Positions 38,343-47,589 of a stretch of 64,000 nt of DNA are shown here, piece by piece; position 1 is the first letter of the stretch, and each line of letters begins with the position of its first letter. Made by a program: the position numbers and the translations under genes. Origin of the DNA: Bacillus pumilus (GTDB lineage: Bacteria; Bacillota; Bacilli; Bacillales; Bacillaceae); contig NZ_CP101833.1 in NCBI RefSeq assembly GCF_024498355.1, forward strand, positions 229,001 through 293,000, given 5' to 3'. The notes under the pieces were generated by a model. That model saw only the letters and a list, made by a program, of their open reading frames with translations. It ran no database searches and was not told where the DNA came from.

Positions 38343-39476
38343 GTGAGAGCTGTTACCTATCAAGGAAAAAATCGCATTGCAGTGAAGAAAGTAGATGCGC
38401 CGTCTATTCAAGATCGTGAAGATGTCATCGTTCGGATTACATCAACAGCGATTTGCGGCTCGGATTTACATTTGTATCAAGGGAATTTCCCGCTTCCTAT
38501 CGGCTATGTGATTGGGCACGAGCCGATGGGAATTGTGGAGGAAGTTGGGCCGGATGTTACGGCGGTAAAAAAGGGAGATCGTGTTGTCATTCCATTTACG
38601 GTTGCATGTGGTCAATGCCAGTATTGCCATCATCACTTAGAAAGCCAATGCGACCACTCAAACCCGCATTATGATTCGGGCGGACTTTTTGGATATAGTG
38701 AGAAATTCGGAAATTATCCCGGAGGACAGGCTGAATATTTACGCGTACCCTTTGGAAACTATACCCCGTTTAAGGTACCGGATGATTGTGAGTTAGAGGA
38801 TGAACAATTATTGTTCTTATCAGATGTCCTGCCAACTGCTTATTGGAGCGTGGAGCACGCAGGAGTGAAAAAAGGCGATACGGTCATCGTGTTAGGCTGT
38901 GGACCTGTTGGGTTAATGGCACAGCAATTTGCTTGGCAAAAAGGTGCAGAGCGGGTGATCGCCGTCGATTATATTGATTACCGCCTGCGGCATGCAAAAC
39001 GGATGAGCGGTGTAGAAGTATTTGATTTTACAGAAGATCCCGATATGGGAGAAACATTAAAGGAGCTCACCAAGGGCGGAGCGGACGTTGTCATTGATTG
39101 TGTAGGAATGGACGGGAAGAAATCGCCGCTTGAAAAAATTGAGCAGAAGCTCAAACTGCAAGGCGGAACGATTGGACCGATTCAAATTGCCACAAAAGCT
39201 GTTCGAAAATGTGGAACAGTTCAACTGACTGGTGTGTATGGAGGGCTGTACAATATGTTCCCATTAGGCGCTTTTTTCGCAAGAAACGTCACGCTGAAAA
39301 TGGGACAGGCCCCGGCAAGAGGGTACATGACAAAGCTCTATCAAAAAGTGACAACGGGTGAAATTGATCCTAGAGCGATCATCACACATCAATTGCCATT
39401 AGATGATGCCGCACATGCTTACCAAATATTCAACGAAAAACAGGATGATTGTATAAAGGTCATCTTAAAGCCATAA
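38343..39476 (+). CDS. adhB: Zinc-dependent alcohol dehydrogenase (AdhB-like)
   Basis: A 377-residue medium-chain dehydrogenase of the class that includes glutathione-independent formaldehyde dehydrogenase and B. subtilis AdhB. Catalytic zinc ligands C38 and H59-E60 (IGHEP), structural zinc cysteines in VACGQCQYCHHHLESQC, and an NAD-binding VLGCGPVGLMAQ are seen. Substrate unknown. GTG 38343 is eight bases after AAGGAGG; the ATG at 38337 is too close to it. Monocistronic. Confidence 0.85.
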   Translation: MRAVTYQGKNRIAVKKVDAPSIQDREDVIVRITSTAICGSDLHLYQGNFPLPIGYVIGHEPMGIVEEVGPDVTAVKKGDRVVIPFTVACGQCQYCHHHLESQCDHSNPHYDSGGLFGYSEKFGNYPGGQAEYLRVPFGNYTPFKVPDDCELEDEQLLFLSDVLPTAYWSVEHAGVKKGDTVIVLGCGPVGLMAQQFAWQKGAERVIAVDYIDYRLRHAKRMSGVEVFDFTEDPDMGETLKELTKGGADVVIDCVGMDGKKSPLEKIEQKLKLQGGTIGPIQIATKAVRKCGTVQLTGVYGGLYNMFPLGAFFARNVTLKMGQAPARGYMTKLYQKVTTGEIDPRAIITHQLPLDDAAHAYQIFNEKQDDCIKVILKP

Positions 39477-39481
39477 AAAAG

Positions 39482-39508
39482 AAGGCTTAGGAATTCTCCT
39501 AAGCCTTT
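39482..39508. terminator. Bidirectional terminator
   Basis: A near-perfect palindrome with stem aaggcttagga / tcctaagcctt between convergent adhB and marR-type genes. Confidence 0.85.
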
Positions 39509-39936
39509 AATGTGCGCTCATCCATCATTTTTTCGATTAATTCAAAAAATGTTTTTTTGTCGTCCTCAGATAAATGGTTGAACAGTTGATTGACAAGCAA
39601 TTGGCGATTGTCGATCATTTGTTTTGCTATTTGTTCACCCGATTCAGAAAGGGTAATCCATACAGTACGGCGGTCATTGTTATTTCGAGAGCGGATAATC
39701 AGCCCTTCATCTTCTAAGTGATTGAGAGCGGTTGTTGTCGCAGAGGGAGATAATGAAACTTCCTGTAGAATATTTTTCACAGTACATGATTGATGGCGGT
39801 AGATGATGCGTAAAATAAACCCTTTGACATTCGTGACGTTTCTCGGAATGTTCTCTTCGTCTATTCGTTTCGTCGCCTTTAAATACTTTGTCAGTGCATG
39901 GTCTAACAAACTTGCCTCTAGCTTGAAATGTTGCAT
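39499..39936 (-). CDS. MarR-family transcriptional regulator
   Basis: A 145-residue MarR regulator with a helix-turn-helix at about 55-82 (TVKNILQEVSLSPSATTTAL) and a wing with NNNDRRTVWITLSESG. It is divergent from the acyl-CoA ligase gene, with about 260 bases of AT-rich sequence between them; such MarR genes often control the neighbouring gene for aromatic or fatty acid activation. The ligand may be the acid or its CoA ester, as an inference only. Confidence 0.87.
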   Translation of the reverse strand: MQHFKLEASLLDHALTKYLKATKRIDEENIPRNVTNVKGFILRIIYRHQSCTVKNILQEVSLSPSATTTALNHLEDEGLIIRSRNNNDRRTVWITLSESGEQIAKQMIDNRQLLVNQLFNHLSEDDKKTFFELIEKMMDERTLKA

Positions 39937-40197
39937 TCTCCATACCTCTTTTCCTATTGCATTCGCATTTTCCGATCAATTACTAGGTCTATCTTATCAT
40001 AATAATCATCATCATTTAAACCAAAATGGAAGACGGCTATAAAATTACCTGTATTATCAATTAATAAAAAGAATAATTCCAAAATGAAATGATTTTACTT
40101 TCAGCTATTTTTATTTTAGAATGTGAATGAGATAAAATCTGCCAATCCAATTCTCTGGAAATTGGCTATTGAAATCAAACGTTTGGAGATGAAGATA

Positions 40198-41706
40198 TTG
40201 AATACTTTACAGGCATTGCTAAACGACAGAATGGAACGCTCTTCACAAATTGAAGCGGTAACTGGCGGAGGTGTGTCTTATACATTTGAAGAATATGCAA
40301 AACGCATTGACCAGCTCGCTCATTACTTACATCGTAAGGGGATTCGAAAAGGTGACCGCGTTTGCTTTATTTGTCAAAACCATCATCACTTTTCAACGAT
40401 TATGCTGGCAGCCATCAAAGCGGGTGCAGTCGCAGTCCCACTTAGCTGGCAGCTTACTTCTTTTGAACTGGAAGGCATTTTGAAAAAAGCAGAGCCAAAG
40501 GCTTTATTTTTTGACCGAGAATTCCGTGACATCATTGCCGCTGTGAATGTGTCTTTAGAGGATTGCCTCATGGTGGAATCCGGTGTGAATGCGAAAACAA
40601 CGCAGCTGTTTGAAGACCTATTGGCTTCAAACGATGGAAGTGATCTTGCTGAGGAGGTGTCAGAAGAGGATCTAGCTATGATTCTATTCACATCCGGCAC
40701 AACGGGTAACCCAAAAGGCTGTATGGTTGGACATGGACGACTCTATCAATTTTTAACAAGACATGGGAATCGAGGATTTGACCTAAAAGGAAAACGATAT
40801 TTGGCGAGTCACCCTCTGTATCATATGAGCTCGATTAACCATCTCATCGCAGCTGCAATTGAAGGGTATACCCTAGTCTTTTTACATGATGCAACGCCGA
40901 AACGCATTTTAGAAACGATTGAAAAAGAAAGAATTACGTTTATGATGGCCTTCCCATCAGCTTATACGTACATGTTAGAAGAGCTGAAACGCGGTTCGTA
41001 TGATCTCTCTTCCTTTGAAATTGCGATTTCTGGCGGCACGAAGGTTCCAGTACGCTTGATTAAGGACTACAAAGAAGTGGGGATTCACATGATGCATGGC
41101 TACGGAAGTACCGAAGCGTGGGTTGTCAGTGCATGGTACCCTGCAATGGGTGAAGATAAAATGGGATCTGCCGGTAAAGTCGATGCGGATGTAGAAGTAA
41201 AAATCGTTCATCCTGAGACAGATGAGACACTGCCAGCTGGAGAAATTGGCGAAGTTGTCATGAGAAGCCCATTTTATTTCCTAGGCTACTACCATCAGCC
41301 TGACGCTACTGAGAAGGTACTCAAAGATGGCTGGTTCCATATGGGAGACGCAGGCTATCTAGATGAAGAAGGTTTTCTTTATATCACAGGCAGATACAAA
41401 GATGTCATTTTGTACGGCGGCGATAATATTTATCCTGACCAAGTGGAAGAAGTCATTGATCAAATTCCAGGAGTCATTGAATCAGCTGTCATTGGTGTAC
41501 CAGACGATTTATATGGTGAAGTGCCAAGTGCATATATCGTGAAAGACGAATCCGTCGATTTTTGCGAGCAAGATGTTGTGAACTATTGCCAGGAGCGTTT
41601 GGCAGATTACAAGGTTCCGTCCATTCATTTCACGAAGGAACTGCCAAAAAACAAACTTGGTAAAATTATGAAGAAAGATTTGCGTGAATTGGTTGTGAAT
41701 GCGTAG
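40198..41706 (+). CDS. Acyl-CoA synthetase (AMP-forming)
   Basis: An about 502-residue class I adenylate-forming enzyme that activates a carboxylic acid with ATP and CoA. Motif I is LFTSGTTGNPKG, motif II has MHGYGSTEAW, then DGWFHMGDAGYLDEEGFLY, and the C-terminal lysine is in KNKLGKIMK. The substrate (fatty, aromatic or branched acid) is unclear. The start is uncertain: TTG 40198 has TTGGAG nine bases upstream, while ATG 40189 directly abuts it. Probably regulated by the divergent MarR protein. Confidence 0.87.
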   Translation: MNTLQALLNDRMERSSQIEAVTGGGVSYTFEEYAKRIDQLAHYLHRKGIRKGDRVCFICQNHHHFSTIMLAAIKAGAVAVPLSWQLTSFELEGILKKAEPKALFFDREFRDIIAAVNVSLEDCLMVESGVNAKTTQLFEDLLASNDGSDLAEEVSEEDLAMILFTSGTTGNPKGCMVGHGRLYQFLTRHGNRGFDLKGKRYLASHPLYHMSSINHLIAAAIEGYTLVFLHDATPKRILETIEKERITFMMAFPSAYTYMLEELKRGSYDLSSFEIAISGGTKVPVRLIKDYKEVGIHMMHGYGSTEAWVVSAWYPAMGEDKMGSAGKVDADVEVKIVHPETDETLPAGEIGEVVMRSPFYFLGYYHQPDATEKVLKDGWFHMGDAGYLDEEGFLYITGRYKDVILYGGDNIYPDQVEEVIDQIPGVIESAVIGVPDDLYGEVPSAYIVKDESVDFCEQDVVNYCQERLADYKVPSIHFTKELPKNKLGKIMKKDLRELVVNA

Positions 41707-41772
41707 GACCTATTCTGCTATAATGAAATTTGAATAATTTTTTGTTTTTCTAACGTTTTGGAGGGAAAGGGT

Positions 41773-43155
41773 TTGCGACAAATTCTTCGTAAGAAACAAA
41801 TTCACGATTTGTTAGAACAGAGTAGGCAGCAAAAGGTAAAGAGAACGCTGGGCGGGCTTGATCTAACGCTTCTTGGTATAGGGGCTGTGATCGGCACAGG
41901 GGTCATGGTGTTAACCGGAATGACAGCAGCTAAGGATGCAGGACCGGCTGTCATTTTCTCCTTTGCGATCGCAGCGATTGTGTGCAGTTTAGCAGCACTT
42001 TGTTATGCAGAAATGGCTTCAGCGCTTCCTGTATTCGGCAGTGCATACATTTATTCATATACAACGATGGGTGAGCTTGTGGGCCATCTGATGGGATGGA
42101 CCTTATTGTCTGTTTATATGCTGACTGCTTCGGCTGTGGCCAGTGGCTGGTCCAGTTATTTCAACAGCCTGCTGGAGGGGTTTGGAATCTCTATCCCCCA
42201 TCAATTCCTAGCAGGGCCAGAACAAGGCGGATACATGAATCTGCCAGCGATTATCATTGCTTTACTGATTGCGTGGATCTTATCTAGAGGAACGAAGGAA
42301 AGTAAAAAATTCAATAATATCATGGTGTTTGTGAAGCTTGGCATTATTGTTCTTTTCATTGTAGTAGGCGGCTTTTACGTACAGCCAGACAATTGGCAGC
42401 CGTTCATGCCGTTTGGCGCGGAAGGTGTCATTGCCGGTGCAGCCGCTGTGTTTTTTGCCTTTTTAGGATTTGATGCGATTTCGGCCTCTGCAGAAGAGGT
42501 GAAAAATCCACAGCGGAACCTGCCAATTGGTATTATTGGTTCATTACTGATTTGTACGGTCATTTACATTGTCGTTTGTTTGGTCATGACAGGTATGGTG
42601 CACTATACAAAGCTGAATGTGACAGAGGCCATGTCCTATGTGCTGCAAAGTGTGCATCAAAATAGCGTGGCTGGTATTATTTCTGTCGGTGCTGTCATTG
42701 GATTGATGGCTGTGATTTTCGCCAATAATTATGCAGCAACTCGAATTGCCTATGCGATGGGTCGAGACGGGCTCTTGCCTAAAGTGTTTTCGAAAACAAA
42801 CAAGAGCGATACACCTGTTGCAAGCATATGGATGATTGGCGGAATGACAGCTGTTATTTCAGGGTTTATTGATTTGAAGAATCTGTCCAACTTAGCGAAT
42901 ATCGGTGCTTTATTGACGTTTGCGATGGTGAGCTTATCTGTGCTTATTTTGAGAAAGACACATCAGCAGCTTGAAAGGGGATTCCGGGTTCCTTTTGTAC
43001 CGGTTTTGCCAATCATATCAATGGGCTGCTGCTTGTTCCTCATGCTCAACTTACCGGGACGCACATGGCTTTACTTTGGGGTTTGGCTGTTAATCGGTGT
43101 CGTCATGTACGCAGCGTATTCAAACAAACATAGTGAATTAGCGAAGTCTTCATGA
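41773..43155 (+). CDS. Amino acid permease (YfnA/BcaP type)
   Basis: A 460-residue APC permease of the cationic-amino-acid-transporter branch, with twelve predicted helices. LTLLGIGAVIGTGVMVLTGM is helix 1 and FFAFLGFDAISASAEEVKNP the conserved helix 6 block. B. subtilis YfnA and BcaP are similar in length and N-terminus (RKK..HDLLEQ). TTG 41773 lies behind GGAGGG; the frame also contains a TTG at 41758 that lies in that site. Monocistronic. Confidence 0.87.
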   Translation: MRQILRKKQIHDLLEQSRQQKVKRTLGGLDLTLLGIGAVIGTGVMVLTGMTAAKDAGPAVIFSFAIAAIVCSLAALCYAEMASALPVFGSAYIYSYTTMGELVGHLMGWTLLSVYMLTASAVASGWSSYFNSLLEGFGISIPHQFLAGPEQGGYMNLPAIIIALLIAWILSRGTKESKKFNNIMVFVKLGIIVLFIVVGGFYVQPDNWQPFMPFGAEGVIAGAAAVFFAFLGFDAISASAEEVKNPQRNLPIGIIGSLLICTVIYIVVCLVMTGMVHYTKLNVTEAMSYVLQSVHQNSVAGIISVGAVIGLMAVIFANNYAATRIAYAMGRDGLLPKVFSKTNKSDTPVASIWMIGGMTAVISGFIDLKNLSNLANIGALLTFAMVSLSVLILRKTHQQLERGFRVPFVPVLPIISMGCCLFLMLNLPGRTWLYFGVWLLIGVVMYAAYSNKHSELAKSS

Positions 43156-43156
43156 G

Positions 43157-43195
43157 AAAAAGGTGCAAATCCGTTGACGATTTGTGCCTTTTTTC
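43157..43195 (+). terminator. Terminator after permease
   Basis: The stem aaaggtgcaaatc / gatttgtgccttt is followed by Ts. Confidence 0.85.
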
Positions 43196-43255
43196 ATACG
43201 ATTTGGGATAAGCTATAAAAGAGAAGATGGACGGAACAAGAGGAGGATGAGGGAT

Positions 43256-43621
43256 ATGATCAGCGTTAGTCCTTATATTGTAGTAGAAGATGTGAAAGAA
43301 TCTCTTCAATATTATCAAGGAATTTTTGGCGGAGATATTCATATTTTAAATGAACATCAAGACCGTGTGTTACATGCTGAATTGCACCATGGAGAATCAC
43401 TGCTCCACTTTTCAGATACGTTTGGCCGCACACCAAAATCGGAGAATCTCAGATTGATTATGCAGTTTGACAATGAAGAAGAACTAAAGGCCGTATATGA
43501 AGCGCTCGAAGCTGACGGGGATGTACTGGTGGAATTACAGGATACGTTCTTTGGCGCACTTCACGGACAAGTACAGGACCGGAAAAATGGGTTGATCTGG
43601 GTTCTGAATTATATGAAATAG
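43256..43621 (+). CDS. VOC / PhnB-like glyoxalase-fold protein
   Basis: A 121-residue protein of the vicinal oxygen chelate fold (PhnB-like branch): SVSPYIVVEDVKESLQYYQ at the start and DRKNGLIWVLNYM at the end are typical. Function (lyase, dioxygenase or antibiotic binding) cannot be told. The ATG at 43256 is nine bases from AGGAGG. Confidence 0.82.
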   Translation: MISVSPYIVVEDVKESLQYYQGIFGGDIHILNEHQDRVLHAELHHGESLLHFSDTFGRTPKSENLRLIMQFDNEEELKAVYEALEADGDVLVELQDTFFGALHGQVQDRKNGLIWVLNYMK

Positions 43622-43625
43622 ATAA

Positions 43626-43654
43626 AGGCCTTCACAGTGGTGAAGGTTTTTTTG
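43626..43654 (+). terminator. Terminator after VOC gene
   Basis: The stem ccttcac / gtgaagg is followed by seven Ts. Confidence 0.85.
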
Positions 43655-43732
43655 GAGTGTTTTCATTTTCTGAAAAATGGAAAATATGCTATGTTGGAAG
43701 AATAATAAGACATGGGGAAGGGTGGCAACGGA

Positions 43733-44593
43733 ATGGAACAAGTTGAGTTTCAATATATCCAAACAAATGGCATAAGGCTACATACTGCAATGGCTGGCCC
43801 TGAGGATGGCCCGCTGCTTGTCCTGCTGCATGGATTTCCTGAGTTTTGGTACGGCTGGAAAAATCAAATCATTCCCTTAGCAGAGGCAGGCTATCGTGTC
43901 GTTGTTCCTGATCAAAGGGGCTACCATCTAAGTGACAAGCCAGATGGAGTCGAATCATATGTATTGGATCAACTGAGAGATGATATCGTGGGCTTGATTA
44001 AGACGCTGAGTCCAAATCAAAAGGCCATTGTCGGCGGACATGATTGGGGCGGAGCGGTTGCTTGGCATTTGGCTTCTACACGTTCTCAATATGTAAATAA
44101 ATTAATCATTGTCAACATGCCGCATCCGCGTGTGATGATGAAGGTTCTCCCTTTTTATCCGCCACAGTGGAAGAAGAGCTCCTATATCGCTTTCTTTCAG
44201 CTTCCAAATGTACCAGAGGCAGCACTTCAAGAAAACCAATTTCAAAGGCTGGATGAAGCGATTGGGCTGACTGATAGACCACACTTGTTCACCAAGGAGG
44301 ATGTCTCAAGCTACAAGCTCGCTTGGACGCAGCCAGGAGCTATTACGTCAATGCTGAATTGGTATCGGGCCATCAAAAAAGGCGGCTTTGAAAAGCCAAT
44401 TTCAAAACGGATTCTCGTTCCTGTTCGCATGATCTGGGGGATGGAGGACAAGTTTCTAAGCAGAAAGCTGGCAAAGGAATCGATTAAGATTTGTCCAAAT
44501 GGACAGCTGGTTTTTGTCGATGATGCCTCTCATTGGATCAATCATGAAAAACCAGAGGTCGTCAACAAACTCATACTCGAATTTTTGAAATAA
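43733..44593 (+). CDS. yfhM: Alpha/beta hydrolase, epoxide hydrolase-like (YfhM)
   Basis: A 286-residue alpha/beta hydrolase. The oxyanion-hole motif HGFPEFWYGW lies at 33-42, the nucleophile D104 in GGHDWGGAV (Asp as in epoxide hydrolases and haloalkane dehalogenases), the acid in GMEDKFLS and the histidine in DDASHWINHEKP. It matches what I remember of B. subtilis YfhM, a general-stress protein. ATG 43733 has AAGGGTGG upstream. Confidence 0.88.
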   Translation: MEQVEFQYIQTNGIRLHTAMAGPEDGPLLVLLHGFPEFWYGWKNQIIPLAEAGYRVVVPDQRGYHLSDKPDGVESYVLDQLRDDIVGLIKTLSPNQKAIVGGHDWGGAVAWHLASTRSQYVNKLIIVNMPHPRVMMKVLPFYPPQWKKSSYIAFFQLPNVPEAALQENQFQRLDEAIGLTDRPHLFTKEDVSSYKLAWTQPGAITSMLNWYRAIKKGGFEKPISKRILVPVRMIWGMEDKFLSRKLAKESIKICPNGQLVFVDDASHWINHEKPEVVNKLILEFLK

Positions 44594-44599
44594 AGGGAA

Positions 44600-44631
44600 A
44601 AGCTCTGATCAAAGGACCAGAGCTTTTTTTA
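44600..44631. terminator. Bidirectional terminator
   Basis: The stem aaaagctctg / cagagctttt lies between yfhM and the convergent glnT pseudogene. Confidence 0.85.
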
Positions 44632-44632
44632 T

Positions 44633-46059
44633 TTACCCGATTTGATTCTTTTTCAAAGAAGCAGGTTCGTCGTCCCAGCATTCAATATGTTCATTGTTCG
44701 GAACGGCATTTTTATAGAAAACAGGATCTTTTCCTTCTTTTTTCTGTCTCGTATAATCTTTCAATGCTGCAAAGGCGACCTTAGACAGCATGGTGATGGC
44801 AATGAGGTTGACGATGACCATCAGTCCCATGAATAGGTCGGCGAGATTCCAAACAAAAGGAACACTTGCCACAGCACCGAATAAAATCATTCCAATAACT
44901 GCAATACGGTAACCGATTAGCCATGTCTTGCTTGATTTAAGGAACTCGATGTTCGTTTCACCATAGTAATAATTCCCGATTAACGTACTAAACGCAAACA
45001 AGAAGACCATAATGGCAAGTACACCAGAAGCCCAAGGGCCAATGTGCTCACTTAAAGATGCCTGAGTGAGTTCAATACCCGTTAGTTTTGTTGTTCTATA
45101 TGCATTTGAGAAAAGTATGATAAAAGCAGTACTTGTACAAATAATGAGGGTATCAATTAAGACACCTAATGCCTGAATGAGTCCTTGCTTTACAGGGTGA
45201 CTAGTCACGGCCGCAGCAGCAGCATTTGGTGCACTACCCATCCCAGCTTCGTTTGAGAAGAGACCTCGTTTAATCCCTTCCATAATGACGGCACCCATCG
45301 TACCACCTGCAAATTGTTCAATACCGAATGCATGGGTAACTATTGTGTGAACGACGCCAGGAAGCTCTGTAATATTCGTGACCATGACAAAGAGAGCAAT
45401 CCCGATATAAGCTACAGCTAGGAAAACAACAATGTATTCTGCCATCTTTGCGATCGTTTTGACACCACCGAAAATGATGATGCTAAATCCAATAGCCATA
45501 ATCACTCCAACAATTAAGCGGTTTGTGCCAAATGAATTTTCAAAAGCGATGGTGATGGTATTCGACTGTACAGCATTAAAGACAATACCGAAAGAAATAG
45601 TAATCAATACAGCAAATAAAATCCCCATCCATCGTTTCTTTAAGCCTTTTTCAATGTAGTAGGCCGGCCCCCACGAAAGCCTGACACATCCTTTGTTTTA
45701 TAGACTTGGGCAAGTGTACTTTCAACAAAACTAGAGGCGGAACCAATAATCGCCAGAATCCACATCCAAAAAATAGCACCAGGACCACCCATGGCAATAG
45801 CGATAGCAATACCGGTAATGTTTCCTGTTCCAACTCGAGCTGCCATACTAATAGCGAACGCTTGAAACGGTGACACACCAGATTTTTGTTTATTTGTTCC
45901 TTCTTTAAGAACGATCACCATTTCCTTGAGCATACGAACCTGAAGGAAACGAGATCTAAATGTAAAATAAAGGCCAACAAGAACTAATAGTGCAACAATA
46001 ATATATGACCATAGAAAACCATTTGTTGTTGTTAATAAACCATTGATAAAGTCATTCAT
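44633..46059 (-). pseudogene. glnT: Glutamine:Na+ symporter GlnT, frameshifted
   Basis: Two adjacent frames together encode an about 475-residue AGCS-family sodium:alanine/glutamine symporter. The first (46059-45640) holds the N-terminus and ends in SGFRGGRPTTLKKA. The second (45628-44633, open further upstream) continues with WMGILFAVLITIS. One missing G/C in ggccggccccc at 45662-45672 explains the shift: with it, the frame reads GGPAYYIEKGLKKRWMG, as expected. It lies next to glsA, the usual partner. Either a real loss of function or a sequencing error. Confidence 0.88.
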
Positions 46060-46091
46060 AACATCACCTCTTCTAATTCCATCCTATTTCT

Positions 46092-47072
46092 TTAAAAAAT
46101 ACTGAGATCCCACTCTTTGGCGAGTTTTTTCAGCATCATGACACCGGTAATACTATTTCCGCAATCATCAATGGCGGGACCGTAAATGCCGATTCCACAG
46201 CCTGTCTGAAATGGGAATTCTCTTCTTGCGCTTGGCGGAACGCAAGCCATAATTCCTCCAGACACACCACTTTTGGCTGGAACGCCTACGAAAGCAGCAA
46301 AATTACCAGACGCATTATACATGCCGCATGTCAGCATCAATGCTTTTGTTAGTCTTGCGATATCTTTTGGGATGACTTGAACTTGTTTAAAGGGATGGTA
46401 GCCATCACTTGATATAATCAGTCCAATCAAGGCGATGTCCTCTGTTGTGACTTCGATGGAACATTGTTTTAAATACACTTCTAATGTGTCCTCGACATCT
46501 GATTCTAAGTAATTGGTTTCTTTCAAATAATAAGCAAGTGCCCGGTTTCGATGGGCAGTTGCCCATTCTGATTGATAAACCTCTTCATTAACAGAAGGAC
46601 GCTTACCTATTAAGTTTTCGATTAAATCGAAAATATATGCTAGCTTTTCTGTAGAAGTCTTTCCCGGAAGGATGGAGGAAACGGTAATAGCTCCAGCATT
46701 AATCATTGGATTAAAGGGTTTCCCTGGTTTATGCATCTCAAGGCGGTAGATGGAATTAAATGCATCACCAGTTGGCTCTACATCTACCCGATCCAAGACG
46801 TAAGGTACGCCCCTTCCTAAACAGGCAGCTATAAAGCTGATGACTTTTGAGATACTTTGTAGGGTAAAGGGAACGTCCCAATCACCATATTGTACAGATG
46901 ATCCATCTGGGCCTATCACGCTGATACCAAGTTGAGAGGAATTCACTTTTCCGAGTGCTGGAATGTAGCCAGCATTCTGACCGTTTTTGTAATAAGGCCG
47001 TATTTCTTCTGCCCAGTGATCAACAGAAGACTGGCATGCGTGTTGTGTATTATTAGAAATTGCTGTTTTCAT
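46092..47072 (-). CDS. glsA: Glutaminase
   Basis: A 326-residue beta-lactamase-fold glutaminase that converts glutamine to glutamate and ammonia. The active-site S73-x-x-K76 is in FTLQSISKVISF, and NPMINAGAI and GVSGGIMACVP are conserved blocks. Length equals B. subtilis YbgJ. It is the first gene of a glsA-glnT operon, divergent from glnK-glnL, whose products activate it on glutamine in B. subtilis. The ATG at 47072 follows GGAGGA. Confidence 0.92.
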   Translation of the reverse strand: MKTAISNNTQHACQSSVDHWAEEIRPYYKNGQNAGYIPALGKVNSSQLGISVIGPDGSSVQYGDWDVPFTLQSISKVISFIAACLGRGVPYVLDRVDVEPTGDAFNSIYRLEMHKPGKPFNPMINAGAITVSSILPGKTSTEKLAYIFDLIENLIGKRPSVNEEVYQSEWATAHRNRALAYYLKETNYLESDVEDTLEVYLKQCSIEVTTEDIALIGLIISSDGYHPFKQVQVIPKDIARLTKALMLTCGMYNASGNFAAFVGVPAKSGVSGGIMACVPPSARREFPFQTGCGIGIYGPAIDDCGNSITGVMMLKKLAKEWDLSIF

Positions 47073-47273
47073 ACGATTCCTCCAATCAAAAATCAAAAAG
47101 TACCCTATTGAATTGGCGGATGACAAAAAATGCGATCAAATAGGCACGAAAACATGTTACACATCTTCAAAGAACTTGTCATGCGCTGCTTGTACCACTC
47201 CTTTACACCTAAATATATGTTTAAATGAAGGCTTTGGCGGCGAAAAAACAAAAAGGGTTTTTAGTGAAAATTC

Positions 47274-47287
47274 AGAAAACGCTTACA
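47274..47287. promoter_or_regulatory. Candidate cre site upstream of glsA/glnK
   Basis: agaaaacgcttaca matches the cre consensus at 13 of 14 positions. It lies about 200 bases upstream of glsA, in the about 500-base divergent control region that otherwise has no gene. GlnL sites are expected here, but I cannot place them. Confidence 0.5.
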
Positions 47288-47525
47288 TATAGTTTCACTA
47301 AAATTGTTCATTCAATTTATCTTGGAAACTACACAATCTGACGTAAATCTACAGAAAAACTTACAAATAAAAATCAGTCTGTCGACAATTGTCTAAACAA
47401 TTCCCATTATTGTAGACAATCCCCATAATGCAGAATAGCTGAAAGGTCACCTTGCTCCCTCGGAGAATAGTCATAAAAAAGGATTTTGGAGATGAAAGGC
47501 GTAGTGAAAATTATTTTTTTGCACA

Positions 47526-47554
47526 TTGTGAAGAAAAGAGTCTCCTTGTATACT
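47526..47554 (+). promoter_or_regulatory. Candidate promoter of glnKL
   Basis: TTGTGA, 17 bases, TATACT. It predicts transcription from near 47561 and so supports the glnK start at about 47590 rather than an earlier one. Confidence 0.5.
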
Positions 47555-47589
47555 GTGGCTATGCAAACAGGGGAAGGGATGTCAGTCAT

